Source: G965247475 sp965247475
GTDB taxonomy: Bacteria > Chloroflexota > UBA11872
Direction of reading: 5' to 3'
Length of the DNA stretch: 64,000 nt
NCBI GenBank assembly: GCA_965247475.1
Contig: OZ252016.1
Span: forward strand, 1-64,000
Shown here piece by piece: positions 28,923-38,385 of the stretch (positions are counted from its first letter, which is position 1; every line of letters starts with the position of its first letter). The position numbers were made by a program, and so were the translations under genes. The notes beneath the pieces were generated by a model. The model was not told where the DNA came from and ran no database searches. It saw only the letters and a program-made list of their open reading frames with translations.

Positions 28923-29993
28923 ATGGACCGCTATGCCGTCGCGCTGATCCCCGGCGACGGCATTGGCGTCGACGTGATTCGCGAGGGCCGCGAGACGCTC
29001 GAGACGCTCGCCCGCGTCGCCGGGTCGCTCCAGTGGGACTTTCGCGAGCTTCCCTGGGGCAGCGTCCACTACCTCGAACACGGCGAGATGATGCCGGACA
29101 ACGGCCTTGAGACGTTGCGCGGCTTCGATGCCATCTACCTCGGTGCGGTCGGCATGCCGACCGTGCCCGACCACATCTCGCTTACCGGCCTGCTCCTGCC
29201 GATCCGGCAATCGTTTCAGCAGTACGTCAATCTGCGTCCCGTGCGTCTGCTGCCCGGCATCCGCAGCCCGCTGGCGGGGCGCGGCTCCGACGAGATCGAC
29301 TTCCTCTGCGTGCGCGAGAACACGGAAGGCGAGTACTCGGGCGCGGGCGGCCGTGTCCATGCCGGAACGCCGCACGAGGTGGCGCTGCAAACAACCGTGT
29401 TCACGCGCATCGGTGTGGAGCGCGTGGTGCGGTACGCGTTCGAGCTCGCCCTACGCACCGGTCGCGCCCACGTCACCAACGTCACCAAGTCGAATGCCCA
29501 GAAGTATGCGCCGGTCTTCTGGGATGAGGTGTTCGACGAAGTCGCCGCCGAGCACTCGGCGATCACCACCGATCGATCGCTGGTGGACGCCGCCGCCGCG
29601 CGCATGATCACGAATCCCGGCTCCTACGATGTGCTCGTGGCCTCCAATCTCTTTGGCGACATCCTCAGCGACATCGGCGGGGCGCTCATGGGGAGCCTTG
29701 GGGTGCCGCCAAGCGCCAACATCAACCCGGATGGCGACTACCCGCCCATGTTCGAGCCCGTCCACGGCTCGGCGCCGGACATCGCCGGGCAGGGAATCGC
29801 CAACCCGCTCGCCGCCATCTGGGCTGGGGCGATGATGCTCGAAGAGCTCGGACATCCCGACGAGTCCGCTCTGCTGATGCGCGCGCTGACTGACGTCACG
29901 GCCAGTGGACTGCTGACGCCCGACCTGGGCGGACGTGCGAACACACGCGAGTTCGGCGACGCCGTGCGCACGGCGCTCGCGGCGGCGGGCTGA
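28923..29993 (+). CDS. Tartrate/D-malate dehydrogenase-type decarboxylating dehydrogenase
   Basis: Beta-decarboxylating NAD-dependent dehydrogenase of the isocitrate/isopropylmalate family. The 356-residue product most resembles tartrate dehydrogenase (TtuC) and D-malate dehydrogenase (DmlA): PGDGIGVDVI start, LGAVGMPTVPDHISL, VRENTEGEYSGAGGR, VTKSNAQKYAPVFWDE, and LFGDILSDIGGALMGSLG. The GEYSG-x-GGR-x-H pattern and PDH motif favour that group over LeuB (no leu genes nearby). 3-Isopropylmalate or homoisocitrate activity cannot be excluded. ATG 28923 is chosen because it starts the conserved strand and follows a TATACT element. Confidence 0.85.
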   Translation: MDRYAVALIPGDGIGVDVIREGRETLETLARVAGSLQWDFRELPWGSVHYLEHGEMMPDNGLETLRGFDAIYLGAVGMPTVPDHISLTGLLLPIRQSFQQYVNLRPVRLLPGIRSPLAGRGSDEIDFLCVRENTEGEYSGAGGRVHAGTPHEVALQTTVFTRIGVERVVRYAFELALRTGRAHVTNVTKSNAQKYAPVFWDEVFDEVAAEHSAITTDRSLVDAAAARMITNPGSYDVLVASNLFGDILSDIGGALMGSLGVPPSANINPDGDYPPMFEPVHGSAPDIAGQGIANPLAAIWAGAMMLEELGHPDESALLMRALTDVTASGLLTPDLGGRANTREFGDAVRTALAAAG

Positions 29994-30003
29994 TCCCGCC
30001 CTC

Positions 30004-30032
30004 TTGTTGGCCCCTTGAGCGCCGCATACGAT
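30004..30032 (+). promoter_or_regulatory. Predicted promoter before the TatA/B fusion gene
   Basis: TTGTTG (30004-30009), 17-base spacer, TACGAT (30027-30032), in the 92-base gap; the gene starts at 30086. By eye only. Confidence 0.35.
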
Positions 30033-30085
30033 TGACGTGCCGGTCCACGCGTCTCCGGCGACCGTTCCGCTAACCCCGTAGGCCC

Positions 30086-31387
30086 ATGTTCGGAGTCGGC
30101 CTTCCTGAATTCGTCGCGATCCTGGTCATCGCGCTCGTCGTGCTTGGGCCCGACCGCCTCCCGATCGCGATGCGATCGCTCGGCCGCTGGGTGCGCCGCT
30201 TGCGCGACATGTCGCGCGAGCTGCGCCAGGAGTTCGCCGAGGAGTTCGCGGTGTTCCAGGAGGAGATGGACTTCCTGCGCACCGAGGCCGCCGAGACCCG
30301 CGCCGAGCTCCTCGCCATCCGCAAGGAGCTGTCGCAGACCATCCAGGAGACCACCGACGACTTTACGTCCGTTCGCGATGAGATCGTGGATAACGTCCAG
30401 GGCGCCGTTTCCGGCAAGCGCCCGAGCGCCGCCGGCGCAGCCGCGCCAAACGCAGCCGCCCCGGCCGCGACCGACTCGGGCACGGCGGCCCCGGGCACGG
30501 CTGACTCGGGCACGGCTGACTCGGGCACGGCGGCCCCGGCCACAGCGGCGCCAGGCGCCGCCCCGGGCGAGGCCGTCGTTGTTGCAAGCGCCCGTCCGCC
30601 CCTCGGTCCCGCCGACGTGATGGCCGAAGCCATCGCCGACACCTTCGGCTCCAACGGGGCGGTCGATGGTCGGCTCGCGTCGCCCGATGCGACTACCGAG
30701 GCGGCGGCGCCCCCCGCGCGGCTCGAGGCATTCGCCCCAGACACGCAAGGGCCCGTGGAGCCGTCGACAGGGCCGGCAGTTGCCCCGCCCCCGCCGGTGA
30801 CGGATCAACCCTCAGAGGCCGACACCCCCGCCGTTGCGCTTGCGGCCGCCGGTATCGGCGCGGCGCCCGAGCCCAGTCTCCACAACCAGATGGGCGGATT
30901 CCTCCGCTTGATGATCATGCAGGCCCTCACCGAGCGCGCCGACTTTCGCGAGCGCGCCGAGGACACCTTGCGCGCGCAAGCGCGAATGGATGCCCGCCGC
31001 GCCGCGGAGATCGAGGATGCCGACATCCTCGACATTGCCGAAGCGTGGGCGGCGCAGCGACGGCAGCTCGTCGAGCACGGCTCTGTGACCGTGGAGCAGA
31101 AGGCGCCCCAGTCCGCCTTGATCGAGCTCCGCGAATGTCCGTACCGGCTGACCCCGGGCGACGCGCATCCGGTGTGCGACGTCAGCAACGTGTACGACGC
31201 GGAGTACTTCAAGCAGTTCGGGGCCACCGCCACGTATGTGCAGCGGATGTCCGATGGCGCGAACTACTGTCGGATGGCCGTGATCGCGAACTCTCGGCTG
31301 CGCGAGCTTGGGCTCGAGGCGCAAATCGATGAAGATCCGATCGAGGACGAGCCGGCCCCCGAACCGGTGGCGGAACCTAGCGCGTAG
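30086..31387 (+). CDS. TatA/TatB-like membrane protein fused to a Cys-containing C-terminal domain
   Basis: Residues 1-100 look like a TatA/TatB translocase subunit: a short membrane helix (about 7-22), the hinge GPDRLP, an amphipathic helix (about 27-52) and a long charged helix. Next comes a low-complexity Ala/Pro/Gly/Thr linker (about 110-262) with DSGTA/APGTA pentad repeats. A C-terminal domain (about 263-412) has three cysteines: ECPYR (Cys351), HPVCDV (Cys364) and ANYC (Cys395). This Cys pattern recalls the C-terminal module of SufR-like regulators and thiazoline-carboxylate hydrolase-like proteins. At 433 residues it is far longer than TatA or TatB. No tatC is in the window. Confidence 0.85.
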   Translation: MFGVGLPEFVAILVIALVVLGPDRLPIAMRSLGRWVRRLRDMSRELRQEFAEEFAVFQEEMDFLRTEAAETRAELLAIRKELSQTIQETTDDFTSVRDEIVDNVQGAVSGKRPSAAGAAAPNAAAPAATDSGTAAPGTADSGTADSGTAAPATAAPGAAPGEAVVVASARPPLGPADVMAEAIADTFGSNGAVDGRLASPDATTEAAAPPARLEAFAPDTQGPVEPSTGPAVAPPPPVTDQPSEADTPAVALAAAGIGAAPEPSLHNQMGGFLRLMIMQALTERADFRERAEDTLRAQARMDARRAAEIEDADILDIAEAWAAQRRQLVEHGSVTVEQKAPQSALIELRECPYRLTPGDAHPVCDVSNVYDAEYFKQFGATATYVQRMSDGANYCRMAVIANSRLRELGLEAQIDEDPIEDEPAPEPVAEPSA

Positions 31388-31408
31388 AGGCCCGCGGGGC
31401 GCGACGGA

Positions 31409-33268
31409 TCAGCGTTCGCCGTCCTCCGCCGAGCCGTCGGCGCCATCGCTCGCGACCCGGCCGTTTCCCCCGCTCCCGTCCGACCCGCTCGCGCCGTTGG
31501 CCCCATTCCCTTTGAAGTCGTAGGGCTCGGGCGTGGCCGATGTGCCGACCGCCACCGGAACGGCCTCCGGCAGCGCCTTGGGCTCCGAGCCCTCGGCGAT
31601 CAGCTTGTCGTACTTCTCGACCAGCACTTCAACGTCCTGACCGTCCGCCTCGTCGTATTCCATCAGGAGCTTGGCCAGATCGTGCGTGGCGCCCGAGTAT
31701 TGCGTCAGCAGCGCCTTCACCTTCCGATACTCCTGCTCGAGAATCTGGTCGATGCGCCGCTTCATGCGCGGGTCGGTCGCGGAGACGTTGGCGCCGAAGG
31801 GCAGCGTCGAGTAGAAGCTCCCGTCCATGCCCCAGTAGCTGATCATGTTGAAGACCATGTAGGTGGCGTGCGCGAAGTCCGATGTGACCCCGGCCGTCTG
31901 TGTACCGAGGAAGAGCTCTTCGGCCGCGCGGCTCGCCAGCGCGACGTCGATGCTCGCCAGCAGCTCCTCGCGCACCAGCACGTGCTTCTCTTCTTTGGGC
32001 TTGAACGCCGCCAGTCCCAGCGCGTCGCCGTGCCGGACGATCGTCACTTTGGTGAGGCGCTCCCACGACTTCAGCTTGACCTGTGCAATGGCGTGCCCCG
32101 CTTCGTGGTACGCGAGCCGCCGCCGATCCTCCTGCGAGAGCCCCCGGATCGGTTCACGCAGACCCCACTCGTGGTTTTCACGCGCGAGCGAGAAGTCCTC
32201 GTAGGTGATCGCGTCACGGCCGTCGAAGTGCGCGTGCACCACCCCCTCGTTGATCACGAACTTGATCGCCACCGGCGTGTAGTCGATCGTGTCGTTGCCC
32301 ATCCGGTCGATGGGCATGTCCTCGTGCCGCACTTTCGCCAGGTAGTACTCGATGATGTCCTTGCGGCCCTCGTAGTCCGGCTTGTCGATGTGGATCTTGC
32401 GATCGAACCGGCCCGGCCGCAGCAGCGCCTGATCAAGCACCGACGCCAAGTTCGTCGCTCCCATGGTGAGCACCGGGGGCGGGACCGCGCGGCCCTTCCG
32501 CAGCCCCAAGGCGCGCAGCATGCGTCCGATAAAGCCGCCCTCGAAGTTGGGTGGGTCCATCTGCAGCAGCAGCTCGTTGAGCAGCCCGAAGCCGGCGCCG
32601 CCGCCCATCATGCCGCCCATCATCCCCATGCCGCCGCCGGTCTGACCCGCCCGCGACATCCCAACCGCGTCGATCTCGTCGATGAAGACGATGGCCCCGC
32701 CGTGCCGCTTGGCGAGTTTGCGCGCCTTGCCGTACAACATCCGCACGCGCAGGTTCCCGATCCCCATGAACATGTTCTGAAACCCCGGCGCCGAGGCGTA
32801 CGCGAATGGCAGGTCCGCCTCGTTCGCGATCACCTGCGCCAGATAGCTCTTGCCGGTGCCGGGCGGCCCTTCCAGCAATACGCCGCGCACCGTTTCGCCG
32901 CCCATGCGCTTGAACTCTTTGACGCCGCGCAGCAATGTCACGACGCGGCGGGCCACCTCGAGCACCTGGTCGTTCCCGCGGTAGTCGCTGAAGTACACCC
33001 CGGTCTCGCCCGGCTGCACCCAATACACCCGACCGCGGCCGAGGATGTAGAACAGCGCCCCGAACTGAACGACCATGAATGTCATCGCGAACAGCAGTGA
33101 GAAGAAGATCTGCAGGACGCCGATCGTCTGTTCTTGCGCCTGCGTCAGGCCAAGGGCCAGACCAGTCGTGAACAGCGCGTAGACAAGCAGCCCTCGCCAG
33201 TGCTCTCGGACGAACGTGAGCGGGCTGCGGCGCTGGTGCGCGCGCCGGCGAATATCGGAATCTTCCAT
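31409..33268 (-). CDS. FtsH-like membrane AAA+ zinc metalloprotease, divergent
   Basis: A second FtsH-type protein besides the canonical one at 61881. The 619-residue product has two membrane helices (about 27-42, 50-77) with almost no extracellular domain. Then come Walker A GPPGTGKSY at 134-142, pore motif MFMGIG, Walker B IVFIDEIDA, and a Gly/Met-rich insertion at 211-226 plus a further insertion around 240-264. Arginine finger LRPGRFDR, zinc site HEAGH at 388-392 and third ligand Asp464 (AGVTSDFAHAT) follow. The catalytic residues look intact, so it is probably an active protease with altered substrate choice. A Gly/Asn/Ser-rich tail ends it. A TATACT element lies 52 bases upstream. Confidence 0.9.
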   Translation of the reverse strand: MEDSDIRRRAHQRRSPLTFVREHWRGLLVYALFTTGLALGLTQAQEQTIGVLQIFFSLLFAMTFMVVQFGALFYILGRGRVYWVQPGETGVYFSDYRGNDQVLEVARRVVTLLRGVKEFKRMGGETVRGVLLEGPPGTGKSYLAQVIANEADLPFAYASAPGFQNMFMGIGNLRVRMLYGKARKLAKRHGGAIVFIDEIDAVGMSRAGQTGGGMGMMGGMMGGGAGFGLLNELLLQMDPPNFEGGFIGRMLRALGLRKGRAVPPPVLTMGATNLASVLDQALLRPGRFDRKIHIDKPDYEGRKDIIEYYLAKVRHEDMPIDRMGNDTIDYTPVAIKFVINEGVVHAHFDGRDAITYEDFSLARENHEWGLREPIRGLSQEDRRRLAYHEAGHAIAQVKLKSWERLTKVTIVRHGDALGLAAFKPKEEKHVLVREELLASIDVALASRAAEELFLGTQTAGVTSDFAHATYMVFNMISYWGMDGSFYSTLPFGANVSATDPRMKRRIDQILEQEYRKVKALLTQYSGATHDLAKLLMEYDEADGQDVEVLVEKYDKLIAEGSEPKALPEAVPVAVGTSATPEPYDFKGNGANGASGSDGSGGNGRVASDGADGSAEDGER

Positions 33269-33319
33269 TGCCGGACCCCCCTCGCGGCGACGCTTCGCGC
33301 CGCCGCAGGACTAGAGGTG

Positions 33320-33325
33320 AGTATA
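33320..33325 (-). promoter_or_regulatory. -10 element TATACT before the FtsH-like gene; description of the 33269-33637 gap
   Basis: On the minus strand TATACT (context ggaTATACTca) sits 52 bases before the start at 33268. The rest of the 369-base divergent gap, 33326-33637, shows no gene, repeat or hairpin I can support, apart from the possible N-terminal extension of the glycosyltransferase from about 33554. Confidence 0.45.
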
Positions 33326-33637
33326 TCCCTCGAACCTGCGGTGCATGTGATGCAAGAAGTACCGAGCGACCCCTCTGTCTCATACGCACTCGGGCGTCTG
33401 GAGGTTCAGTCGCGGGCGGGGATCCGGCCAGCGCGTGGAACGCTCGCCCGGCCTCGCCCCCGCTACGGCGTTGCTTCGACGTCACCGCAAACCGCTCCCA
33501 GCTCGGGCGCGCGCCTACACTTCACGCGCTCGATCCCGCACGGGCGCAACTAGATAACTCGCATCCACATCCCTCCGCGCTACGCAGAAGCTGCTGGACG
33601 GCTTACCCGCTCGTCGTGGCTGCTGGTCCCGGCTGCG

Positions 33638-34732
33638 ATGGCCGTGTTGGCCGTTGCACTTCGGATGCGCGTTCTGGAGGCTCAGAACCACATCCTCTAC
33701 GACCTTCAGCATTTCTATCGCTTCGCCGAGACCCTGTTCACCTCCGATCACCTCAACTACTACGCCTCGGTCGTTACCCAGCCGTTCACGTACGCACATC
33801 TGCCCTTGTTTCCGCTGTTGCTGGCGCCAGTCTTGCGTCTCTACGACGCGTTTGGCTGGGAGCCGGTGCTCGCCGTCAAGACGCTTGTGTACACCTTCGA
33901 TCTGGCAACGGCGCTGCTGCTGTTCGTGCTGGCGCGCCGCAACCGGCTGCCCGCGGCAGGCGCGCTGTTGATTGCCGGCCTTTGGCTGTTATCCCCGTGG
34001 GTGTTGGAGGCCGGCGCGGTCAACGGGCACGTGACGTCGGTGGGCGCGTTCTTTCTTGTCGCCGCGCTGCTGCGTTTCCGGGTGCCTTGGCAGGCCGGGG
34101 TGCTGCTGGCGCTGGCGGTCACCGCTCGCAGCGAGTTCGTTGTCGCGGCTCTGGCGCTTGCCGGGGTGTTTGCGCGCCGCGGCGCGGGTGCGGCCGCTGG
34201 ATACGTCGGCGGGTTCGGCGTGGTGGCGGGTCTGATCGTCGGCCCGTTTCTGCTTATTGACCGATACGCGCTGTATTGGGCAGTCGTGGGCCATCTTCAG
34301 GGTCGCGGTGATGGCCTGCCGGTCGTGCGCGCGCTCGTCGAGACGGCCACGGGCACATTCCCAGACGCGTTGAGCGGCCCACAGACCTGGGTCATGCCCG
34401 GCGTCCTGCTGGGGGCGTTTGCTATCGGGTGGTTCGTTTCCGAGCCCGCCGCCGCCGTCTTCAAGGCGACGATCCTCTACGTTTTGGCGCTGACCGTGGT
34501 GCACAACCGTTATTTTGTGCTGCCGGTCGCGGCGGGCTTGGCCTACGCGGCCCGGCCGGGCCTTTGGGGCTGGCCGCTCGTTGTGTACTTGGTTGAGCAC
34601 TACGTCGTACTGCCGACCAACACGCGATGGATGATCCGAGCTTTGGCGGTGGCCCTGTTCTTCTTCTGGCCGTTGTTGCGACGGGTGCCTGGATTCCCGC
34701 GCCCGCGGGCCTCGGAAACTTCCGCAGCCTGA
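33638..34732 (+). CDS. Polytopic membrane protein, probable GT-C type glycosyltransferase
   Basis: The 364-residue integral membrane protein has about nine hydrophobic segments. Its N-terminal loop YDLQHFYRFAETLF contains an early acidic residue as in lipid-linked mannosyl- or arabinosyltransferases (GT-C fold). The following loop has HLPLFPLLLAPVLRLYD, typical of DUF2029-like and alpha-mannosyltransferase proteins. Specificity is unknown. The start is doubtful: ATG 33638 is the first normal start, but the frame is open back to 33554 and the codons just before ATG (SSWLLVPAA) extend the first helix, so a non-ATG start upstream is possible. It is convergent with the LonC-like gene. Confidence 0.65.
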   Translation: MAVLAVALRMRVLEAQNHILYDLQHFYRFAETLFTSDHLNYYASVVTQPFTYAHLPLFPLLLAPVLRLYDAFGWEPVLAVKTLVYTFDLATALLLFVLARRNRLPAAGALLIAGLWLLSPWVLEAGAVNGHVTSVGAFFLVAALLRFRVPWQAGVLLALAVTARSEFVVAALALAGVFARRGAGAAAGYVGGFGVVAGLIVGPFLLIDRYALYWAVVGHLQGRGDGLPVVRALVETATGTFPDALSGPQTWVMPGVLLGAFAIGWFVSEPAAAVFKATILYVLALTVVHNRYFVLPVAAGLAYAARPGLWGWPLVVYLVEHYVVLPTNTRWMIRALAVALFFFWPLLRRVPGFPRPRASETSAA

Positions 34733-34882
34733 CGCGAGCCGGCGCATGCCATGCGCGGCGCTGCCTGTCAGCCGTCGGTGGGGTTTTGGAGTACGAACGC
34801 CGCGGCGCAACAGCGGCCTCCGCTGGCGCCGGCCTATTCGCGCGAGCGTGGCCGGCGGCGCCCCGCCGTCACCTGCGACCGT

Positions 34883-37312
34883 TCAGCGCGGCGCGCCGTC
34901 GAACCAGCGCCGCGCGAACATATCGAGCCGCCGTTGCACGTCGCCGAAGGCGGTGCCTGCCGGGTAGCGGCCGTGCAGATCCGGCTCGCCCGCGTGCTGG
35001 CCGGTCAGCAGCTCGATCCCGTCGGCCACCGTCGTGGCCGCGTAGAGATGGAAGTCGCCGGCTTCCACCGCCTTCGCCACGTCCCACCGGATCGTCAAGT
35101 GCTTCACGTTCGCCGCCGGGAACATGACCCCCTGCCTGCCGGTGAGCCCGTGCGAGCGGCAGAGGTCGAAGAACCCCTCGATCTTCGGCGTCACGCCCCC
35201 TACCGCCTGCACCACCCCATGTTGGTTCACGGACCCTGTCACCGCGATGTCCTGCCGCAGTGCATGGCCGCTCAGACTCGAGATCAGCGTGAACAGCTCC
35301 GCCAACGACGCGCTGTCGCCCTCGATCCCGCCGTACGACTGCTCGAACACGACGGTCGCGCTGAGATTCAGCGGTCCGTCGATGCCAAACGTGCCGCTCA
35401 TGAATCCAGAGAGGATCATCGCGCCCTTGTCATGGATCGGACCGGTCAGCTTGGCCTCCCGGTCGATGCTCACCACTCCGTCGCGGCCCGGATAGGTTCG
35501 CGCCGTGATCCGGTTCGCCTGCCCGAATTCGTAGGCGCCCAGCGCGAGCACCGACAGTCCATTTGCCTGGCCGACCGCCTCGCCGGTCACGTCCACCATG
35601 ATCGTGCCCTCGGCGATCCGCTCCCGCATCTTGGTTTCGACCAGGTTGGCGCGGCGTACACGCTCATCGATCGACGCCCAAACGTCTTCTTCGGTAACCG
35701 GATTGCGGCTGCGCTTGCGAGCCCAGTGGGCCGCCTCGCGAACGATGTCGCTGATGTCGCCAAACCGGGTTGAGAGCCGGTCCCGATGCTGTGCCAGGCG
35801 CACGCCCTCCTCGATCACGCGAGCCGCGGCGCCGCGATCGAAGTGCGGCAACCCCTCATCGCGGCACTTCGCCGCGATGAACCGTGCGTACCGCTCAATG
35901 TTTTGGTCGTTGCGCTCGATCTCGGTGTCGAATTCCGCCCGTACCTTGAACAGCTCGCCAAAGTCCGGGTCGTACTCGTGCATCAGGTAGTAGAGGGAGG
36001 GCGGACCCACCATCGCGATCTTGAGCTCCAGCGGGATCGGCTCGGGGTCCAGCCGTACCTGCGATGGCAGACCCGCCTCTTCCATCACGCTCTCGATGCG
36101 TATCACCCCATCGCGCAGCGCGCGCTTGAGCCCCTGATACGCCGCTGTCGCGGAGAGCAGGTCTTCGGCCTCCAGCACCAGATACCCACCGTTTGCCCGG
36201 TGCAAGGCGCCGGCCGTGATCATCGTGAAGTCGGTGAAGACCGCGCCGAACTCGGCTCGCTGCTCGATGCGCCCATTCAGATTCGAATAGATCGGATGCC
36301 CCTCCCGGATCAGCGGCGCCCCGTCGTCCTCGCCACGCGACACGAGCACGTTCACCCGGTACACCAGATATCGATCGCGCGGCCGCGGCGCTAGCCCGCG
36401 CTCCGACGAGGGCTCGTCCTTCTCTTCCTGGAACGTGTCGTAGTGCTCGGTCATGTGCGACTCGACCGCATCCAGGTACGCGCTCACGCTTTCGTTCGCC
36501 GCGCACTCCCCGCGCAAGTCCTCGAGCGCGGGCTGCACCACGCTCCGCGCCACATCGCAGTTGAGCTGCTCGACGCGCTCGCGAGCGTCGCGCTGGTGCG
36601 CGCGCAGCTCGCGCATCGTGCGGGCGAGCTCGTCTTCGAGTCCCTTGCGGCCAGACTCGATCTGGTCTCGTTCCTCGGCCGACATCTGAGCGATCGCCTC
36701 GCTGCCGAGCGGCTCGCCGCCCGCCATCGGCACCGGGCGCACCCCCACCGGCGTCTGCTCCAGCCCGAAACCCGCGGCCTTCGCCCGCGTCTCGAGTTCC
36801 AGGAAGGCCTGGCGACGCTCGCTCTGGACCTCCTGCGCGATCCCGTTCCGCTGGTTCTGGAACTCGTCGGTCTCGAACGCGCGCCGCATGTCCGCCTGCA
36901 CCGCGGTCACCAGCGCGTCCATCTGCCGCTGGAAAACGTGACCCCCGCCGGGCGCAAAGCGCAGTGCCCGGGGCCGTTGCGGATCGTCGAAGTTGTGCAC
37001 GTAGCACCAGTCGTCCGCCGTCGGTTGGGACCGCGCAACGTCACGCAGCCGGTCGAGGATCATCGATGTGCGGCCGGTGCCCGGGATACCGGCGGCGAAG
37101 ATGTTGAATCCGTGGCTCTTGATGTCCACGCCAAAGTCGAGCGAGCGCTCGGCGCGCTCCTGTCCGATCATCGCGTCGGGCGCGTCCAGCTCGGCCGTCG
37201 TTTCGAAGGTCAGCGTCGATGGATCGCAGGTCCAGCGCGCCTCGGCGCCGGTCAAGTGCCGCACGCCGGCGCGGCCGCCGGACGCCGATTCCCCGGCGGC
37301 GGACTCGGTCAC
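34883..37312 (-). CDS. Lon-like (LonC/AAA_32 type) protease
   Basis: Predicted cytoplasmic Ser-Lys protease. The 809-residue product has an N-terminal ATPase-like region with P-loop AGIPGTGRTSM, where Arg stands in for the usual Lys. A long helical insertion follows (about 130-290), then the AAA core (GGYLVLEAEDLL), and the Lon proteolytic domain with Ser667 (EGDSASLAELF) and Lys710 (GVTPKIEGFF). No Lon N-terminal substrate domain is present. GTG 37312 is chosen: GGGAG lies 7 bases upstream and conserved sequence begins soon after. The insertion sequence begins 36 bases before this start, so the native promoter is probably displaced. Confidence 0.9.
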   Translation of the reverse strand: MTESAAGESASGGRAGVRHLTGAEARWTCDPSTLTFETTAELDAPDAMIGQERAERSLDFGVDIKSHGFNIFAAGIPGTGRTSMILDRLRDVARSQPTADDWCYVHNFDDPQRPRALRFAPGGGHVFQRQMDALVTAVQADMRRAFETDEFQNQRNGIAQEVQSERRQAFLELETRAKAAGFGLEQTPVGVRPVPMAGGEPLGSEAIAQMSAEERDQIESGRKGLEDELARTMRELRAHQRDARERVEQLNCDVARSVVQPALEDLRGECAANESVSAYLDAVESHMTEHYDTFQEEKDEPSSERGLAPRPRDRYLVYRVNVLVSRGEDDGAPLIREGHPIYSNLNGRIEQRAEFGAVFTDFTMITAGALHRANGGYLVLEAEDLLSATAAYQGLKRALRDGVIRIESVMEEAGLPSQVRLDPEPIPLELKIAMVGPPSLYYLMHEYDPDFGELFKVRAEFDTEIERNDQNIERYARFIAAKCRDEGLPHFDRGAAARVIEEGVRLAQHRDRLSTRFGDISDIVREAAHWARKRSRNPVTEEDVWASIDERVRRANLVETKMRERIAEGTIMVDVTGEAVGQANGLSVLALGAYEFGQANRITARTYPGRDGVVSIDREAKLTGPIHDKGAMILSGFMSGTFGIDGPLNLSATVVFEQSYGGIEGDSASLAELFTLISSLSGHALRQDIAVTGSVNQHGVVQAVGGVTPKIEGFFDLCRSHGLTGRQGVMFPAANVKHLTIRWDVAKAVEAGDFHLYAATTVADGIELLTGQHAGEPDLHGRYPAGTAFGDVQRRLDMFARRWFDGAPR

Positions 37313-37342
37313 GGGCGGTCTCCCGGCGGCGAATGCGCGAAG

Positions 37343-37348
37343 TCTAGC
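37343..37348. repeat. Target-site duplication, left copy (TCTAGC)
   Basis: TCTAGC directly abuts the left end of the insertion sequence and is repeated at 38386-38391. It fits the NCTAGN target known for IS481. Confidence 0.9.
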
Positions 37349-38385
37349 TGTACTGACTACACACCTGCGAGACACCTGACAGTAGCGGGACCGCCAACGA
37401 GACTTGGGGTTACCACACGCCAACGTCTCGCAGGAGGCCCCGATGGATGATGCCACGCCAGGCCCGCAGCGGATGCGCTATTCGTTCGAGTCGCGGTGCC
37501 GCGCGGTCGCCGCGATGGTGGCCGGCATGAGTCCGGGCGCCGCGGCCCAGGCGGTTGGCGCGGGCCGCGCGACCGGCTATCGCTGGTGGCGGCGCTACAC
37601 GACGGCGGGCTGGGTGGGGCTGCAGGAGCGCCGGTCCACCCCCAAGCACCAGCCCCGGCGTCTCGACGCGGCCGCGGAGGCGGAGATCCTCGCCGCGCGC
37701 ACGCGCAGCGGCGCGGGGCCTGTCACGCTCGGCGCCCTGCTGGGGCGCCCCGCCTCGACCGTGGGCAAGGTGCTGCGGCGGTTGGGGCACTCACGCCGCC
37801 CGCGCGGCCCCCGCCCCCCCGTCGTGCGCTACGAGCGCGCCTCCCCCGGGGAGCTGCTGCACCTCGATACCAAGAAGCTGGGGCGCTTCTGGCACGTCGG
37901 CAAGCGCATCACCCGCGACGGCATCCAGCGCAGCCCGCGCGCCGGCTGGCAGCACGTGCACGTGGCCGTCGACGACCACTCGCGGCTGGCCTACGCCGAG
38001 GTGCGGCCCAGTGACCGCCAGGGTGAGGCCCTGGCCTTCCTGGACCGGGCGCGGGCGTGGTTCCGCGCCCACGGGATCGCGGTGCAGGCGGTGATGACGG
38101 ATAACGGGCCGGCCTATCGCTCGCACGCCTGGCGGCAGCACTGCGCGGCGCACGACCTGCGGCACCTGCGCACCCGGCCCTACACGCCCCGCACCAACGG
38201 CAAGGCGGAACGCTTCATCCAGATCCTGCTGCGGAGTTGGGCCTATGCCTTCGCCTATCCCTCAAGCGCCCACCGCACGCGGGCCCTCATCGGCTGGCTG
38301 CGGTGGTATAACCGTCGGCGCCCCCACGGCTCCCTGGATGGCCTCCCGCCCGTCAGCCGTGTCTCACACCTCTGTGGTCAGTACA
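37349..38385 (+). mobile_element. Intact IS481-family insertion sequence (1037 bp)
   Basis: The ends are inverted repeats: left 37349-37375 (TGTACTGACTACACACCTGC...) and right 38359-38385 (...GTGGTCAGTACA), matching at 22 of 27 positions and ending TGT/ACA. A 6-base direct repeat TCTAGC flanks the element. It holds one transposase gene. The intact ends, duplication and ORF suggest a recent, possibly still active insertion in the gap between the LonC-like gene and the 2-hydroxyacid dehydrogenase gene. Confidence 0.93.

Noticed and set aside
30477..30545. Tandem repeat in the TatA/B-like gene as a CRISPR or mobile repeat
   Set aside because: The repeats are in frame and encode DSGTA/APGTA linker pentads; no spacers.
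31682..33100. Open frame of about 472 codons opposite the FtsH-like gene
   Set aside because: Antisense shadow; the FtsH-like protein has clear AAA and protease motifs.
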